Below, one piece after another: positions 17,797 through 26,320 of a DNA stretch of 64,000 nt. Made by a program: the position numbers and the translations under genes. This stretch comes from Leptolyngbya ohadii IS1 (GTDB lineage Bacteria; Cyanobacteriota; Cyanobacteriia; Elainellales; Elainellaceae): assembly GCF_002215035.1 (NCBI RefSeq), contig NZ_NKFP01000001.1:803501-867500 (forward strand), read 5' to 3'. The stretch's first letter is position 1; every line of letters starts with the position of its first letter. The notes below the pieces were generated by a model. The model was given only the letters and a program-made list of their open reading frames with translations. It was not told the origin of the DNA and ran no database searches.

Positions 17797-18324
17797 ATGG
17801 CTTCCAAAGCGTTAAAACAAGCGGTGGGTGTCTTTCCTAACCGAAGAGAAGCAGAACAAGCAATCTCGGCACTGCTGGGCAGTGAGTTTTTCAGCTATCA
17901 AATTTCTGTGGTCACGATCGCCTCAGAGCAGGCTCAGCATAACCTACCACTTGAAAATCTTGCTTCGATTCCTCGGACTGAAGGTGCAAGAGCAGGCGCG
18001 ATCGTTGGCGGTACACAGGTTGGACTCACGACATTAACGATCGGGTTGGGTGTTCTGTTAATCCCTGGCATTGGTCCAGCATTGGCAGTTGAGAGTTTGC
18101 TGCTGACATTTTTTGCAGGGGGAATTGCAGCGGCGGTTGGAGGACTCCACGGCGCATTTTTGGGCTGGTTTTCGCCTCAGGAGCAAACTCAACTTTATCG
18201 CGATCGATTCGCTGACCAGGATTGTCTTGTAATTGTGAAGGGAACCGAACGGCAGATAGCATTAGCTGATCCTGTTTTGCGTCGGTGGAATTTTCAGGTA
18301 TTGCATCCTCATGATGCTGCCTGA
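17797..18324 (+). CDS. YflT-like general stress protein
   Basis: 175 residues. The N-terminal half (about 8-60) matches the general-stress 17M/YflT domain: AVGVFPNRREAEQAISALL followed by ISVVTIA. The middle is a Gly/Ala-rich hydrophobic stretch (about 68-125, GAIVGGTQVGLTTL and LLIPGIGPALAVE) that probably forms a membrane hairpin. The end (FADQDCLVIVKGTERQI) repeats the domain's last strands. Cyanobacterial relatives are small membrane-associated stress proteins of unknown mechanism. A purine-rich AAGGAGA lies upstream of the ATG. The 3' end overlaps by 16 bases the end of a convergent small gene. Confidence 0.8.
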   Translation: MASKALKQAVGVFPNRREAEQAISALLGSEFFSYQISVVTIASEQAQHNLPLENLASIPRTEGARAGAIVGGTQVGLTTLTIGLGVLLIPGIGPALAVESLLLTFFAGGIAAAVGGLHGAFLGWFSPQEQTQLYRDRFADQDCLVIVKGTERQIALADPVLRRWNFQVLHPHDAA

Positions 18325-18452
18325 TTCCATTGCGTAGATTCAAGAAAAGAGCGTTCAGTCGATCGATTCTGAATCCAGGCAAACAAAGCAGCGGCTCCCA
18401 CTAAAACAACCGTTGTGCCTACAACAATTTGCAGCATGATACTATAACGCAT
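18309..18452 (-). CDS. 47-residue single-pass membrane protein
   Basis: Small gene: MRYSIMLQIVVGTTVVLVG, then AAALFAWIQNRSTERS and ending TQWNQAAS. A single hydrophobic helix (about 6-27) with a positive, polar C-terminal tail suggests a small membrane protein. AGGAG lies 10 bases before the ATG. It is convergent with the YflT-like gene (16-base overlap of the ends) and upstream, on the same strand, of the ferric-reductase-like gene's 3' end side. No known family is recognised; homologue conservation would decide whether it is real. Confidence 0.55.
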   Translation of the reverse strand: MRYSIMLQIVVGTTVVLVGAAALFAWIQNRSTERSFLESTQWNQAAS

Positions 18453-18513
18453 AAAAGCCTAACTCCTACCTCTCTAAATTCCAGGTTTTCCATTCCCCCG
18501 CTCCCCCCAATCA

Positions 18514-19848
18514 TCACGCCAAATCAAAGTGTTCCATATGCACATTCGTCACCGGAACCTCCAGCTCAAACAGTGCCCGTTCAACAGCATCCATCATAAC
18601 GGGAGCGGCACAAACAAAGTAATGACGACTGCCGCGATGGAGCGGGATGTATTTCTCTAGCAATTCCCGATCGACGTATCCCGTATCCCCTTCCCAGTCA
18701 TCGTGCGCTTTCCGCAGCACATAAACGACGATCAGATCCAGCTTTTCTTTTAATGTCTCAATTTCTTCCCGATAAGTAATATCACTCCAGGATGGAGCGG
18801 CATAAATCAGCAGAAAGGGGCGATCATCTTTGCGTTCGGCGGCAGTTAGGAGAATACTGTAAATCGGCGTAATGCCAACTCCCCCTGCAATTAATACAAA
18901 TCCGGCACTGTCCCAGTATCGCTCGGTTGTGAACACGCCATAAGGACCGTCCAGATAAGCCATTGTTCCCGGCTTGTAGTCTTTGATGCGTTTGGTAAAA
19001 TCCCCGATCGCCTTGATGCCAAACTCGATGCGATCCGGACAATCACCGCTGGAGGACATCGAAAAAGGATGCTCGCGCATACTAAAGGGCGTGATATTCA
19101 GCGTCAGCCAGGAAAACTGACCGGGCTGGAAAGTAAAGCCACTGTGACCGATCGGACGTAGCGCTAATGTCCAGACATCGCCTCGCTGAGGCAGAATTTC
19201 TTCGACCACATAGGGCTTTTTCTTCAGCAGCCAGGGTTTAACCAGACGCACATAGATAATCAGCCACAGCGACACCAGGATAATGCCTGACCACAAAACT
19301 ACCTTCCAGAACAAGCCGAGATAGTTGCCCACCAGAATAGCGTGCCCAAAGCCCAACCCCACTGCCAGCACCGCCAGCACTGTATGGGACGCTCGCCACG
19401 GCTCATAAGGAATTTTCAACGGCTTGCGCCAAATTGTGGTGACAACCATTGCCAGAAATGCGATCGTTGCGATCGTTGCCATTTGTGCCCGCAGGGGAGC
19501 CTGGGGGAAGTTGAGCAGTTGCAGCGTGGCAGGTTCCACCACAAACAGGATGATGGGATGCGCCAGCACCATGAAAAAGGCGACGATCGAGGTATAGCGG
19601 TGAAACTGAAGCAGAATGTCAATCCCGTAGGAGGATTCAATCCGATTGACGCGAGCCGTGAGGACAAACTGCAACGCCATCACCGCCAGCGCAATAAAGC
19701 CAAGCGCAACGGAAAAATCGATCCAGAATCCCCGGTTTGGTGGTGGGTACAGCAGCAGCACCATTAACGGAAACACCGTGATTGCTAGATACGCCACAAT
19801 CCAGAGTGCAGCAACTGTGACTGGACTATGCATCAACAATCGTCTCAT
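18514..19848 (-). CDS. Ferric-reductase-like transmembrane flavo-oxidoreductase (FRE/NOX type)
   Basis: 444 residues. The N-terminal half has about six membrane helices with two His pairs spaced 14 apart (HRYTSIVAFFMVLAH and HTVLAVLAVGLGFGH), expected to ligate two b-type haems. The C-terminal half is a ferredoxin-reductase-like domain: FAD motif REHPFSMSSS, NAD(P)-binding IAGGVGITPIYSI, and HYFVCAAPVMMDAVE near the end. It should move electrons from cytosolic NAD(P)H through FAD and haems across the membrane to Fe(III) or oxygen. The acceptor cannot be told from sequence. It stands alone on the minus strand, with no obvious iron-uptake genes beside it. Confidence 0.9.
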   Translation of the reverse strand: MRRLLMHSPVTVAALWIVAYLAITVFPLMVLLLYPPPNRGFWIDFSVALGFIALAVMALQFVLTARVNRIESSYGIDILLQFHRYTSIVAFFMVLAHPIILFVVEPATLQLLNFPQAPLRAQMATIATIAFLAMVVTTIWRKPLKIPYEPWRASHTVLAVLAVGLGFGHAILVGNYLGLFWKVVLWSGIILVSLWLIIYVRLVKPWLLKKKPYVVEEILPQRGDVWTLALRPIGHSGFTFQPGQFSWLTLNITPFSMREHPFSMSSSGDCPDRIEFGIKAIGDFTKRIKDYKPGTMAYLDGPYGVFTTERYWDSAGFVLIAGGVGITPIYSILLTAAERKDDRPFLLIYAAPSWSDITYREEIETLKEKLDLIVVYVLRKAHDDWEGDTGYVDRELLEKYIPLHRGSRHYFVCAAPVMMDAVERALFELEVPVTNVHMEHFDLA

Positions 19849-20102
19849 GGGTTTAGCATAGAAATGACAAATTAAAAATTAACGCCGTGTTGCGTTCCAG
19901 CATTCCAGTATGAATGCGGAATGTGACTTAAAAATGACAGAATAAAGACCTGTCCAGCAAAATTGGCAGTACTCTGAAAATAATTGGTAGTGTCCTAGAC
20001 CCGTGGAAGTGAGCGCAAAAGCTGCCGTAGCGCGGAATAAAACTGCTGTCCCACACCGATCGCTAAGGGTGGCAGCTCAAATGCTTGGTTTAGCTCGTCC
20101 GC

Positions 20103-20579
20103 CTACGAGCGGTAAAAGCGGCGATGCAGTTCACGCACCTGCTCCGAAAGTTCGAGAACCGGACCCTCCACCGCAAGCCCAGGAACAATCTCCTGGATAG
20201 GCAACGGTTTCACGGGGGGCTGAGATACCTCCATTTCAGCAAGCCAGGTTGTCAGTTGTGCAGAAGAACTGACATACACAATTCGACCCAGCCCAACCCA
20301 ACCATGAGCTGCCGCGCACATGGGACAATGTTCTCCTGAAGTGAAAACCGTTGCCGCCGATCGGGCTTCAGGCGACAAATTTGCCGCTGCCCAGCGTGCA
20401 ATTTCAAATTCAGGGTGACGGGTTTGGTCTCCGGAAGCGACGCGATTCCGATCCTCAAATAGAATCGTGCCATCGGCGGCAACCAGGACAGAGCCGAACG
20501 GTTCGTCACCTGCTTCGAGTGCTTCGGTCGCTAGTTCCACACAGCGGCGCAAATACTTCAATTCAGTGTTGTCTACCAT
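20103..20579 (-). CDS. Nucleoside/guanine deaminase-like protein (CDA fold)
   Basis: 158 residues. The zinc-site motifs of the cytidine/deoxycytidylate deaminase superfamily are present as HPEFEIARWAA (His and catalytic Glu) and GEHCPMCAAA (two Cys), although the usual HAE is HPE and PCxxC is HCPMC. DEPFGSVLVAADGTIL is the typical opening strand pair of guanine/nucleoside deaminases. The C-terminal 55 residues (VKPLPIQEIVPGL...) resemble guanine-deaminase-type tails. It probably deaminates a free base or nucleoside in the cytosol. Start VDNTEL... follows ATG at 20579 with a weak ribosome site. Confidence 0.85.
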   Translation of the reverse strand: MVDNTELKYLRRCVELATEALEAGDEPFGSVLVAADGTILFEDRNRVASGDQTRHPEFEIARWAAANLSPEARSAATVFTSGEHCPMCAAAHGWVGLGRIVYVSSSAQLTTWLAEMEVSQPPVKPLPIQEIVPGLAVEGPVLELSEQVRELHRRFYRS

Positions 20580-20762
20580 ATTAAGGAATTTGAATCGGGT
20601 TCTCTAGTGTACGACGATCGCTGCCGATATCACGTTCAATTTGTCTGAAGGTCATACGGCAACGATTGCCATACTATCTGGTTTTATCACCGCTAAGGCG
20701 ACGAGCGTGCTGGGAAAGCAAAGATTGTGCGCTTCGATCGCAGTAGCTTAAACCGATGTAGC

Positions 20763-21650
20763 TTAAATCGATGACTGTAAGGACGAGAGCGAATATGTGC
20801 CGCCAGCAAACACAAACTGCTCAACTTCTTTAAAGAGCATCTCTCCAATTTTGATGCTGTTGGGGGTGCTTCCCAGGGACAGCAGATTTTTGTCGTAGCC
20901 GATGCCCAATATAGCAGTGTCAAACCCTTTGCCCCCATCCACAGATTGAGACCCAAATCCCTCAATGCGATCGTTTCCATTCCCTAGAATAATCGACCCG
21001 CCTCCAGCAATTTTGCCAATCGACCCGCTGTCGGTGATCGCCCGAACGATGTCGTCGCCATTGCCGGTGCTGATCGTGCCGCTATTGAGAATGTCGGGGG
21101 AAGGATCAACAGACTCCATCGGACCTGCTTTTCCTGCCGTTCCAGTCACGATGTCATCGCCATTGCCGGTGTCGATCGTGCCGCTGTTACTCAATCCCGT
21201 GCCGCCAGGGCTACCCATACTGGGCATGGGGGAGTAGGATGAAGAGCCGCCCTGATAATTGCTCCGATAATAAAACCACCCGCTTTCCCCAAAGCCCCCT
21301 GCACCCCCAATGCCGGTAATAGTGTCCTTACCGTTGCCAGTGTACAGCCCGCCCCGATTATCGATGCCAGTTCCCCCCGCACCGCCCTGACCCGCATAGT
21401 GCCCTTCAAGGTGCCCATAGGGAATACCAATGGAAAAAAAGGCTCCTTTGTGTCCATAGCCACCGATGCCGCCTTGCCCAATCAGAGTATCGTCAGCATT
21501 TCCCGTATTGAGCGTTTCTGTATTCTCAATCCCAGTGCCGCCAGAACCTGAGTCAACGGGGGGTCCAAAGGCTGAACGACCATAGCCCTCCGTTCCGGGA
21601 CTCCCTGTTTGAATGATGTTATTTGAGCTGTTACTCCAGGGCTTTGACAT
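20763..21650 (-). CDS. Gly/Asp-rich repeat protein (RTX-like, probably calcium binding)
   Basis: About 295 residues from the Met at 21650, which has GGGAGG six bases before it; the frame is open for a further 49 codons upstream without support. Imperfect repeats alternate Gly-rich blocks (GIGGYGHKGAFF, GAGGFGESGWFYY) with the signature GTxxTGNGDDxhxG (LNTGNADDTLIG, YTGNGKDTITG, IDTGNGDDIVTG, ISTGNGDDIVRA, ILGNGNDRIEG). This is the beta-roll pattern of calcium-binding exported proteins. The last ~60 residues (DTAILGIGYDK ... GGTYSLSSLQSSI) resemble the terminal domain of such cyanobacterial proteins. No signal peptide is present, so type I-like secretion is likely. Confidence 0.75.
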   Translation of the reverse strand: MSKPWSNSSNNIIQTGSPGTEGYGRSAFGPPVDSGSGGTGIENTETLNTGNADDTLIGQGGIGGYGHKGAFFSIGIPYGHLEGHYAGQGGAGGTGIDNRGGLYTGNGKDTITGIGGAGGFGESGWFYYRSNYQGGSSSYSPMPSMGSPGGTGLSNSGTIDTGNGDDIVTGTAGKAGPMESVDPSPDILNSGTISTGNGDDIVRAITDSGSIGKIAGGGSIILGNGNDRIEGFGSQSVDGGKGFDTAILGIGYDKNLLSLGSTPNSIKIGEMLFKEVEQFVFAGGTYSLSSLQSSI

Positions 21651-22156
21651 ATAAACCTCCCTGAATCCGAATAAACTGTGGACATCAACTGATGTAGCGT
21701 TTAGCCTAAGCCCACTTTTATCTATACTCAGAGTATAAATCGCGTAGATGTTGGATCTCCATGAATTCACAACATCGTATCGAAACTTTATATGCAACGA
21801 CTCAGGATGTGCAACAACTCAGGATATGTAACCACTCAGGCTGAAACCTCAGAGAAGTAGGATGCCCTGGCAGCCGCTGTTCTGGAGCGTCGAGTAGAGG
21901 ACGCCCCTGCTTTCGACAGTTCTAGAGAAGAGTAGCGCGATCGATAGGTTTGCCCATCAAAAATTTGCCCATCAAAAATTTGCTCACAGATGCGAGAGCC
22001 ACCCAATATCTTTGGATAGCTCCCGCTGATTCAGAGCGCCGCTCTACCTGACGGCAAGTTTAACTTTATCGAACTTTATCGATGCACTCCTGACGAACCT
22101 TTAGCGATCTGGGCAGAGGGTTAGGCAAGCTGTTGGGGCGATCGGCTTATATTTCC
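21651..22156. other. Intergenic region with a short direct repeat
   Basis: About 500 bases with no credible gene. It holds the promoter side of the Gly/Asp-rich protein and a 15-16 base direct repeat TTTGCCCATCAAAAA at 21949-21979. CTTTATCGAACTTTATCGA at about 22066-22084 is another short duplication. Confidence 0.45.
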
Positions 22157-22627
22157 TCATGGGATTTGTCGCCTTCTCTGCATCATCCTTACCGTACTAG
22201 CCGCAGCATCGCGAACGAAAGCTTCTGGATCAGTGTCAGCAACGTGCTGTAATGTTGCCTCTATTTCTTGCGATCGAAATTGCCTTGTAGAGTTTAGTGT
22301 TACCTTGCGGATACCGGCATCTGCGTCGTGCACTAATTGATCCAGAACCCTCTCCGCCTGTACTTCGGGTAGATTGCGAAGGCTTGAAGCAGCCGCAACT
22401 CGCACTACTGCTTCTGATCGAGCGGCAGCCGTTTCGATGACGGCAACAGCCTCTTCGGTATGAATCAAACTTGCTAAATAGGTGGCTTTGGAAGCCAGGG
22501 CTAAGTTATTTCCCTGAACGAGTTCCATGAGGAACGGGATGGCTTCGGGACCCAGTTCCTTTGCCCGATTATAATTCACTTCTTCTGCATCTAACCAGAA
22601 GCGAACATCTTGCATTGTAATTGGCAT
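22157..22627 (-). CDS. HEAT-repeat protein
   Basis: 156 residues made almost entirely of HEAT-like helical pairs: ASKATYLASLIHTEEAVAVI, VVRVAAASSLRNLP, GIRKVTLNSTRQF, FVRDAAASTVRMM, each with the Arg/Asp-Ala-Ala core. It is probably a protein-binding scaffold. The start at 22627 (MPITMQDVRFWLDAEEV) is chosen because AGGAGAG precedes it. The frame extends 7 codons further, overlapping the stop of the gene upstream, from which it is separated by 10 bases; the two are likely one operon. The partner may be the FG-GAP/metallopeptidase protein, but this is only positional. Confidence 0.8.
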   Translation of the reverse strand: MPITMQDVRFWLDAEEVNYNRAKELGPEAIPFLMELVQGNNLALASKATYLASLIHTEEAVAVIETAAARSEAVVRVAAASSLRNLPEVQAERVLDQLVHDADAGIRKVTLNSTRQFRSQEIEATLQHVADTDPEAFVRDAAASTVRMMQRRRQIP

Positions 22628-22637
22628 AATTCTCTCC

Positions 22638-24338
22638 TTAGCCTGCAAAGGTTAATGTGCTTGCCCGCATCGAATTGACCTCAATCGATATGAGATCGGG
22701 TGGGGCATTCGTAATGTTTGAAGTGCCATTCCCGGTCATTAACCGATTGTTGTCGTTGACATGATTTAATCCCAGAACATGTCCGACTTCATGGGCAAGG
22801 GTCCACACGGTGGCAATTTGAGCCACGACAGCTCCAGGACGACCCGCAGGGTGAGATGCACAGCCGTTAAATACGGGAACTGTTGACCGCACAAAGTAGA
22901 CGACTACATCACTGCCCCAGGCGTTATTCCGGTTTGCGAAGAGTTGGGTCTGCTCCGCAGTGACAGATCCAAGCGTGCAGGAGCCAACGTCAACATCATT
23001 TAGAGCGGGTAGATTCAATGTTTCCGTACTTACCCGGTGCACGCGAATTCCTACGGATTCATAGACCTGCTGCATGGCGACAACCATGCGATCGATCGCA
23101 ATGCTGGGGTTTGTCAGAATTTTAATGTGCAAACGCAGAATTTGCTCGCCTAATTCAAAGCGGTTGTTAGCGGTGCTGAGTAACCATCCGCCAAAGCGAG
23201 TGCCATTCGGTGCCATCATCGGCACGCTGAAAGAATTACCCGTGAAACGAAAGATACCAATACCCCAAGGACTGGTGACTAAGATATCATCGCGACCATC
23301 CCCCGTGAAATCAACCAGACTGTCAAAGTGGTTATCTGCGGTATTGAGCAACCATCCCCCAAAGCGGGTGCCATTCGGTGCCATCATCGGCACATTGAAT
23401 GTACTCCCAGCCAGTTTGAGGACTCCAATTCCCCACGGGCTGGCGATTAGAAGTTCGGCTCTGCCATCCCCGTCTAAATCAGCGGCGGGTCCGATGCGAT
23501 TGTCCAGCGTGTTAAGCAGCCATCCGCCAAAGCGAGTGCCGTTGGGTGCCATCATCGCAGCAGTTAATGTATTCCCTGACAGCTTCAATACGCCAATTCC
23601 CCAGGGGCTGGTAATGACAATCTCAGCTCTGCCATCCCCATCTAAATCAGCAGCTGTGACGACATGGTTATCTGCGGTATTGAGCAACCATCCGCCAAAG
23701 CGAGTGCCGTTCGGTGCCATCATAATTGCCGTCAGCGTGTTGCCCGACAGCTTCAGAATACCAATGCCCCAGGGACTCGTGACCAGAATTTCGTCTTTGC
23801 CATCTCCATCCACGTCTCCGATCGGACTGAAGCGATTATCTGCTGTGTTCAGCAACCAGTCACCAAACCGAGTTCCGTTAGCAGCGATCGCTGGCACGGT
23901 GATCGTATTGCCTGAAAGCTTAAAAATGCTAATCCCCCAGGGGCTAGTGACCAGAATTTCGGCTCGTCCGTCTCCATCAAAGTCGCCTACTGGACCAAAT
24001 CGATTATCGACCGTGTTGAGTAACCATCCGCCAAAGCGGGTGCCATTGGGTGCCATCATGGGGGCAGTGAGCGTATTGCCGGATTGCTTCAAGATTCCCA
24101 TCCCCCAGGGGCTAGTGACCAGAATCTCAGTTCGTCCGTCCCCATCAAAATCCGCCATCAGGTCAAATCGATTGTCTGCGGTATTGAGCAACCACCCGCC
24201 AAAGCGAGTGCCGTTCGGTGCCATAACGGGTGATGTGAGCGTACTACCAGAAAGCTTCAAAAAGCCAATACCCCAGGGACTAGTGACAGGAATTTCAGAG
24301 ATACCATCCCCGTCAAAATCACTTCTTCTTCGGATCAT
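22638..24338 (-). CDS. Seven-repeat FG-GAP (VCBS-like) propeller with C-terminal metzincin-type peptidase
   Basis: 566 residues from the Met at 24338 (AAGGAG upstream). Residues ~1-395 are seven near-identical 56-residue repeats (168 bp each), each with a Ca-loop (DFDGDGRxEI), LVTSPWGIGIL and NGTRFGGWLLNT. Seven units fit a seven-bladed beta-propeller as in integrin alpha chains. The C-terminal ~170 residues form a zinc peptidase with AHEVGHVLGLNH (metzincin HExxHxxGxxH) and a later Met (RLMTGNGTSN) that may be the Met-turn. It is presumably secreted, but there is no signal peptide or GG leader. A HEAT-repeat gene follows 10 bases later. The substrate is unknown. Confidence 0.85.
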   Translation of the reverse strand: MIRRRSDFDGDGISEIPVTSPWGIGFLKLSGSTLTSPVMAPNGTRFGGWLLNTADNRFDLMADFDGDGRTEILVTSPWGMGILKQSGNTLTAPMMAPNGTRFGGWLLNTVDNRFGPVGDFDGDGRAEILVTSPWGISIFKLSGNTITVPAIAANGTRFGDWLLNTADNRFSPIGDVDGDGKDEILVTSPWGIGILKLSGNTLTAIMMAPNGTRFGGWLLNTADNHVVTAADLDGDGRAEIVITSPWGIGVLKLSGNTLTAAMMAPNGTRFGGWLLNTLDNRIGPAADLDGDGRAELLIASPWGIGVLKLAGSTFNVPMMAPNGTRFGGWLLNTADNHFDSLVDFTGDGRDDILVTSPWGIGIFRFTGNSFSVPMMAPNGTRFGGWLLSTANNRFELGEQILRLHIKILTNPSIAIDRMVVAMQQVYESVGIRVHRVSTETLNLPALNDVDVGSCTLGSVTAEQTQLFANRNNAWGSDVVVYFVRSTVPVFNGCASHPAGRPGAVVAQIATVWTLAHEVGHVLGLNHVNDNNRLMTGNGTSNITNAPPDLISIEVNSMRASTLTFAG

Positions 24339-24566
24339 TGTTAAGTCTCCTTGCAACAGGAAAAACGTTCATCGCTGCAAATGAAAGGATTTGCTTCGGG
24401 ACTTCTTTTGTTTGCAGCAGCCTATAGCCTTTTCCAGACCAACAGAGTACAAGAAATGGGGTGCAGGAGTGAAACCCCTGCGTGATGCGAAGCCCCACAC
24501 CCCCTTTCTCACAAATCATTTGGGATTGCTATATCTCAAATATAGATGAGGAAAATCCGTAAAAAA

Positions 24567-24587
24567 GTACCCCTGAAGGTACTCTCA
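24567..24587 (+). promoter_or_regulatory. Palindromic motif, copy 1
   Basis: GTACC-CCTGAA-GGTAC inverted repeat followed by TCTCA. The 21 bases match a second site at 55145-55165 at 18 positions. Both lie in gaps between divergent genes, about 205-230 bases from the minus-strand start. It could be an operator or a processed RNA element. Confidence 0.4.
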
Positions 24588-24665
24588 CCCAGGCAATAGC
24601 GTTGCTAGTTTTGAAATGAGCTTTTATACGGCAGGAAACAGTTCAGAATGAAGAATTATACGATC

Positions 24666-24732
24666 GCTTAATAAAAGTTGCTTAATAAAAACTGCTTAAT
24701 AAAAATTGCTCAATAAATTGCTCGACAAAATC
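24666..24732. repeat. Degenerate 14-base tandem repeat
   Basis: Four to five units related to GCTTAATAAAAACT, decaying toward the right. It lies just upstream of the glycosyltransferase operon and may affect its promoter. Confidence 0.6.
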
Positions 24733-24793
24733 CCCAATAAAAAATATAGGTCTATTGTGCTAGTTTCACGATTTGCATCCCACGGCGAGACAA

Positions 24794-25663
24794 ATGAAAA
24801 AAATCTACGTTCAAATTCCAGCCTACCGTGACATTGAATTGGGAGCAACGTTGCTCGATCTCGTTGAAAAGGCAGATGATGCAGACGCCCTTCGCATTGG
24901 TGTTCTTTGGCAACGAGCAGAGGGGGACACGCTGCCAGAGGCAGTACACGCAAACCCGAATACTGAAATTATTGAGCAATCCTACCAGGAAAGTAAGGGG
25001 TGCAATTGGGCAAGGGCTGAGCTTCAGAAGCGTTGGCAAGGAGAGCCATACACATTATTTCTCGACTCCCATCACCGTTTTATTCCTGGCTGGGATCGGC
25101 ATTTGATTGAAATGCATGAAGGTCTGAAGCAGAGCGGCATTCAAAAACCTTTAATCACAGCCTATCTTCCGCCCTATGACCCTAGGAACGATCCCGATAA
25201 CCGTCTACTAGACCCGCTGCAAATCTGGGCCCATAGCCGAGAGCAAGGAATGCTGATTTATTTAATCGCGCAGCCAATCCCAATGTGGCGCACTCTCGAA
25301 AATCCTATTCCTGCCCGGTTCGCTTCACTTCATTTCGTTTTTGCAGAGGGCACATTTAATCGTGAGATTGTTCTCGATGAACAGGTGTATTTTTTCGGTG
25401 ATGAAGTCGTACTCGCCCTCAGGGCATTTACCCACGGTTACGATTTATTCCATCCCCATTATGTGCTGGGGTGGCATCTATACGATCGCGTTGCGACACG
25501 CACAACCCATTGGGAAGATCATTCAGACTATCATGAGCGGAATGAACGATCGTGCAATCGGTTACGCGATATTTTTCTGGGCATCGACGATGAGGCGATC
25601 GGCACTGCTCGCAGCCTAGACGAGTATGAGTTTCTAATTTGTGACAAGTTAATCCGGTGCTAA
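24794..25663 (+). CDS. GT60-like glycosyltransferase (Skp1 GlcNAc-transferase family)
   Basis: 289 residues, cytoplasmic. It begins KKIYVQIPAYRDIELGATL, the family's opening strand. The donor/metal-site region YTLFLDSHHRFIPGWDRHL matches the DSHxRF...GWD pattern of PF11397 (GlcNAc) enzymes, such as Dictyostelium Gnt1, which add GlcNAc to hydroxyproline. GCNWARAELQKRW and a late FFGDEVVLALRAFTHGYDLF with HPHYVLGWHLY also fit. The ATG at 24794 is preferred over a TTG 21 bases upstream. The next gene, a prolyl-4-hydroxylase-like enzyme, starts 3 bases after the stop, so translation is coupled. Together they suggest hydroxyproline glycosylation. Sugar and acceptor are inferred. Confidence 0.85.
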   Translation: MKKIYVQIPAYRDIELGATLLDLVEKADDADALRIGVLWQRAEGDTLPEAVHANPNTEIIEQSYQESKGCNWARAELQKRWQGEPYTLFLDSHHRFIPGWDRHLIEMHEGLKQSGIQKPLITAYLPPYDPRNDPDNRLLDPLQIWAHSREQGMLIYLIAQPIPMWRTLENPIPARFASLHFVFAEGTFNREIVLDEQVYFFGDEVVLALRAFTHGYDLFHPHYVLGWHLYDRVATRTTHWEDHSDYHERNERSCNRLRDIFLGIDDEAIGTARSLDEYEFLICDKLIRC

Positions 25664-25666
25664 ATT

Positions 25667-26272
25667 ATGGCTACCGTTCTAGATGTATTGGAAGAAGAAG
25701 GAATTGCTGTGGTGGATGACTTCATTACTCCACCAGAATGCAGCCTAATGCTGGAAGAACTGGAGTTTACCTACTGGCAAGATAGCGTAGTGGTGAAATA
25801 CATCGGCGATGAAAATTCCCCGGCGTATTTAAGCAGTATGAGAAAGAGCCAGACATCAGGACAGATCTGGTTTAGTGACGAAATAAATGCTATTCTTGCC
25901 TTGATTGAGGAGCGGTTAGCTTGCCTTTTAAATACCACACGCGATCGTTTTGAAGAGTGGCAGGCTACACGATATCAGAAGAACGATAGGTTTGATTATC
26001 ACGTCGATGGTGGCAATTGGGAGCGAACTGCTGCCGGAGAAAGAAAGCGCAGTATTATCATGTATTTAGACACGCCTATTCACGGCGGCGAAACTCACTT
26101 TCGGGCATTAAATAGGACTATTGAAGCCAAAGCTGGGCGAGTCCTGATCTGGAACAATCTTCTACCAACGGGGAAATGCAATTTTGCGATGATTCACGCG
26201 GGTCTTCCTGTTGAGGAGGGGACAAAGACAATCCTTGTTTCCTGGGAACGGGAACGGCGATTGCGTTTATAA
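25667..26272 (+). CDS. Prolyl-4-hydroxylase-like 2OG-Fe(II) oxygenase
   Basis: 201 residues with the double-stranded beta-helix of P4H enzymes. Iron ligands are His and Asp in FDYHVDGGNW and the distal His in MIHAGLPVEEGTKTILVSW. The Lys of GTKTILVSW is the expected 2-oxoglutarate anchor. GGETHF and GRVLIWNN are the other family landmarks. It should hydroxylate Pro using O2 and 2-oxoglutarate in the cytosol. It follows the GT60-like gene by 3 bases and precedes, by 48 bases, a gene for a small protein with X-Pro-Gly sites. It is of the size of bacterial/Skp1-type P4Hs. Other amino acids as targets cannot be excluded. Confidence 0.87.
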   Translation: MATVLDVLEEEGIAVVDDFITPPECSLMLEELEFTYWQDSVVVKYIGDENSPAYLSSMRKSQTSGQIWFSDEINAILALIEERLACLLNTTRDRFEEWQATRYQKNDRFDYHVDGGNWERTAAGERKRSIIMYLDTPIHGGETHFRALNRTIEAKAGRVLIWNNLLPTGKCNFAMIHAGLPVEEGTKTILVSWERERRLRL

Positions 26273-26320
26273 ACAACAAAAGAAACACAAAAAAGAAACA
26301 CAACAAAAGGAGAAGCCAAA

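Larger units (their letters stand above)
24339..24793. other. Divergent intergenic region with palindrome and AT-rich tandem repeats
   Basis: About 455 bases between the FG-GAP protease gene and the glycosyltransferase operon. It contains the 21-base palindromic motif at 24567-24587 and the tandem repeats at 24666-24732. No gene is credible here; the reverse-strand frame at 24319-24519 is only a short open frame. Confidence 0.5.

Noticed and set aside
23074-24384. 436-codon plus-strand frame opposite the FG-GAP protein
   Set aside because: It is a mirror of the seven 168-bp repeats. The minus-strand gene has the motifs, ribosome site and domain logic.
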